The notes beneath the pieces are model-generated. The model was given only the letters and a program-made list of their open reading frames with translations, made no database searches and was not told where the DNA came from. Shown here piece after piece: positions 5,489-7,266 of a stretch of 7,266 nt of DNA. Each line of letters starts with the position of its first letter. Within the stretch, counting starts at the first letter, position 1. Both the position numbers and the translations under genes were made by a program. The stretch lies in assembly GCA_937898675.1 (NCBI GenBank), contig CALEJB010000008.1, forward strand, positions 1 through 7,266. Direction: 5' to 3'. This DNA is from an uncultured Prevotellaceae bacterium. GTDB lineage: Bacteria > Bacteroidota > Bacteroidia > Bacteroidales > Muribaculaceae.

Positions 5489-7216
5489 TCAGGCGTTGGG
5501 CGTTTTGCCTTCGCGGCACATCTTTTGGAACGCCGAGGGCGTCAGGCCCACGATGTCCTTGAACACCGCCGCAAAATAGCCCCGCGACCTAAAGCCCACG
5601 CTGTTGCCGATGCTCTCAATCGTGTAGTCGCCGTAGTGCTCGGCGTCCATCAGGCGGCGGCACGCCTCCTTGATGCGGTATTCGTTCAACAGCACATTAA
5701 AGTTCCCCTGGCTGCACGAGTTGATGGCGCGCGACACATATTTGCTGTTCACGCCCACCAGTTCGGCAAGGCGCTGGCGCGAGAATCCGTCGTCAAACAC
5801 CTCGCTTGATGTCGCCAGCGTTTCCTTAATCTTTTCCAGCAGTTCGCGGTCGGCCTGGGTGGGCTTGCCGTTAGCGGGTTTCTCGGCGGCTTCGGCGGGT
5901 TCATCAGCCTCATCAGTTTCGTCAAGTTCGTCGGGCGTAGTGGCGGCGACTGCCGAGGCAGGCCGCAGTTCCTGGTTGGCGGCGAGCAGGGCGACATTCT
6001 TTTCATACAGCAGGCGGTTGGTGCGGCGCGTCTTGCGGTAGTTCACCCACAGCACGCCCAGCAGCGCCAGCGCCAGCAGCGCGATGATGATGGCGCTCCA
6101 CAGCACGATGGTCTGCATGCGCTGGCGGTAACTCATCTCGCTGATGCGCTCGCGCGTCTGCTCCAGTTCCACATTGAGTTTCGCCTGGTCAATCTTGCCC
6201 ATCTTGCTCTTGTTGATAAACTCGTCCTTTGCGATATAGTATTGCAGGGCATATTTGTCGGCCATCGCTTTATTGCCGTCCGCCTCATAGTGCTGCCAGA
6301 TGAGTTGCAAGGCTTCTAACTGTTCAAATGTTATCTCGTTATCGCGTAGCAACTGCTCATGTTGTAGCAATAGTTTCAATGCCTCGGCCCGCTTGCCGCC
6401 TTTGAGCAGAACTGCATATTTGGCGATTTTGAGCATAACTTGAGCATGACTATAGTCATGTTCACTATAAGCCCTTGGCCGGCTTAATGGTATCTGCAGA
6501 ATTTTAATCGCTTTCTCATAATCGCCGACGTTGTAATAGTCAATTGCATAGCACATCACCTCGGCAAAATTGCAGCTGGTGCCATATCGCTTTTGTGCCT
6601 CTCGATAAGATCGGATCTCTGTTGCCACATTATCGGTTTTATCAAACTTGATGGAAAGGTATAGCAGATTGGATACTGCGGTTTCAATAATAATCCGGTT
6701 ACTTTCTGTATTATCTGACGTGGTTTGTTCAATGGCAAGGTCGAAAGCTTTCTTGAAATCGTCTATCACATCTTCATTATAGTCAAAGTTATTTACCAGG
6801 TCGTTTTGCGTGGCAGTCAAAATTGCTTTATCAACTGCTACTTGTTCCCGTAGTGTGATAAAACCGTATTTGTTAGCAATTTGTTCCGCTTTCAGCAGAT
6901 TTTCGGCAGCAGTTTGGAAGTTGTAGAAATGTTGAAGATATTCAAAGCTAATATACCTAAATGCTCCACAGCATGCCTCAACTTCATCGGTTGTTAATTT
7001 TTTATTGTCATATTTGTTGGCTTGTATATCGGCGCACAACATGGCGCTGTCTATTTGATTGTGCTCAATATAGTCATTTAGTTGGTCTTCAAACTCTGCG
7101 GGAGTAAGGTTATAATATTGCTTAAACGTCTTGTTGTCAATAGCGCGGGCAAAGACCGTCAGGACACCCAACACTGTTGCAAGTATGATAAGGTATATTT
7201 TGATATTCATTTTCAT
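5489..7216 (-). CDS. Transmembrane regulator: periplasmic TPR sensor with cytoplasmic AraC-type HTH
   Basis: The product has 575 residues from the chosen start (MKMNIKIYLI). Residues 1-25 are a signal sequence or first membrane anchor ending FARA. Residues 26 to about 360 are helical and TPR-like, for example YNVGDYEKAIKIL (228-240), and should lie in the periplasm. A coiled-coil stretch (about 342-367) leads into one transmembrane helix near 371-393 (WSAIIIALLALALLGVLWV). A basic, coiled segment follows (393-417), then an acidic linker of low complexity (DELDETDEADEPAEAAEK, 429-446), and an AraC/HTH_18 domain (about 456-567). That domain has both helix-turn-helix units: RLAELVGVNSKYVSRAIN, and YTIESIGNSVGFRSRGYF followed by GLTPSAFQ. 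Such one-protein sensors are frequent in Bacteroidota; the signal and target genes are unknown. An in-frame ATG 10 codons upstream (7246) was rejected because it lies ahead of the -7 promoter box; ATG at 7210 is also possible. GC content falls sharply in the sensor-coding half (right of about 6300). It converges on porE. Confidence 0.85.
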   Translation of the reverse strand: MKMNIKIYLIILATVLGVLTVFARAIDNKTFKQYYNLTPAEFEDQLNDYIEHNQIDSAMLCADIQANKYDNKKLTTDEVEACCGAFRYISFEYLQHFYNFQTAAENLLKAEQIANKYGFITLREQVAVDKAILTATQNDLVNNFDYNEDVIDDFKKAFDLAIEQTTSDNTESNRIIIETAVSNLLYLSIKFDKTDNVATEIRSYREAQKRYGTSCNFAEVMCYAIDYYNVGDYEKAIKILQIPLSRPRAYSEHDYSHAQVMLKIAKYAVLLKGGKRAEALKLLLQHEQLLRDNEITFEQLEALQLIWQHYEADGNKAMADKYALQYYIAKDEFINKSKMGKIDQAKLNVELEQTRERISEMSYRQRMQTIVLWSAIIIALLALALLGVLWVNYRKTRRTNRLLYEKNVALLAANQELRPASAVAATTPDELDETDEADEPAEAAEKPANGKPTQADRELLEKIKETLATSSEVFDDGFSRQRLAELVGVNSKYVSRAINSCSQGNFNVLLNEYRIKEACRRLMDAEHYGDYTIESIGNSVGFRSRGYFAAVFKDIVGLTPSAFQKMCREGKTPNA

Positions 7217-7235
7217 TGCTGATTGTTGTTTACCA

Positions 7236-7266
7236 CAAAGGTACACATTTTTTCAAACAACATAAA
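7236..7266 (-). promoter_or_regulatory. Bacteroidota-type promoter of the TPR-AraC regulator gene
   Basis: On the minus strand TACCTTTG (7243 down to 7236) is a full match to the -7 consensus TAnnTTTG. Nineteen bases upstream, at the very edge of the window (7266 down to 7263), is TTTA, three of four matches to the -33 TTTG; more sequence is needed to judge that half. Initiation near 7229 would give a leader of about 13 nt before ATG 7216, or 19 nt before ATG 7210. Confidence 0.65.

Noticed and set aside
5879..5940. Imperfect TCATCAG / TCGTCAAG-like repeats
   Set aside because: They are the coding sequence for the acidic Asp/Glu/Ala linker of the regulator. Low-complexity protein explains the pattern.

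Overview
The window looks like a chromosomal piece of a GC-rich member of the Bacteroidota, most likely order Bacteroidales. Three things point there. The promoters carry the Bacteroidota -7 box (TAnnTTTG) instead of an E. coli type -10. Start codons have A-rich leaders with no Shine-Dalgarno sequence. The gene content includes a PorE-type subunit of the type IX secretion system (T9SS), which is found only in this phylum. A gut family such as Muribaculaceae or a Prevotella relative is a guess from composition and was not tested.

Layout from left to right. Positions 3-74 are the last 23 codons of a plus-strand gene whose tail resembles a T9SS sorting signal. A strong hairpin terminator at 117-155 lies between it and a minus-strand OPT-family oligopeptide transporter (213-2174). 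The 201-bp intergenic region 2175-2375 is divergent. It holds a probable minus-strand promoter for the transporter, a clear plus-strand promoter, and a 9-bp inverted repeat between them. The plus-strand pair follows: an exported protein of unknown function with YD-repeat-like strands (2376-3326), then 67 bp later porE (3394-5394), which is closed by a short terminator at 5401-5420. A minus-strand gene (5489-7216) converges on porE. It encodes a membrane-spanning regulator with a periplasmic TPR sensor, one transmembrane helix and a cytoplasmic AraC-type DNA-binding domain. Its promoter is at the right edge.

How the genes may work together. PorE is a lipoprotein thought to tie the T9SS outer-membrane machinery to peptidoglycan. 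The exported protein upstream shares its direction, has no visible terminator before porE, and could be an envelope partner. The transporter and regulator are separate units. A role of the regulator in controlling its neighbours is possible but is suggested only by position. No RNA genes, CRISPR arrays, insertion sequences or phage genes were seen, and no gap between genes exceeds about 200 bp. The most notable points are the unknown gene paired with porE, the abrupt drop in GC within the sensor half of the regulator gene, and the inverted repeats next to the promoter and start codon of the pair.
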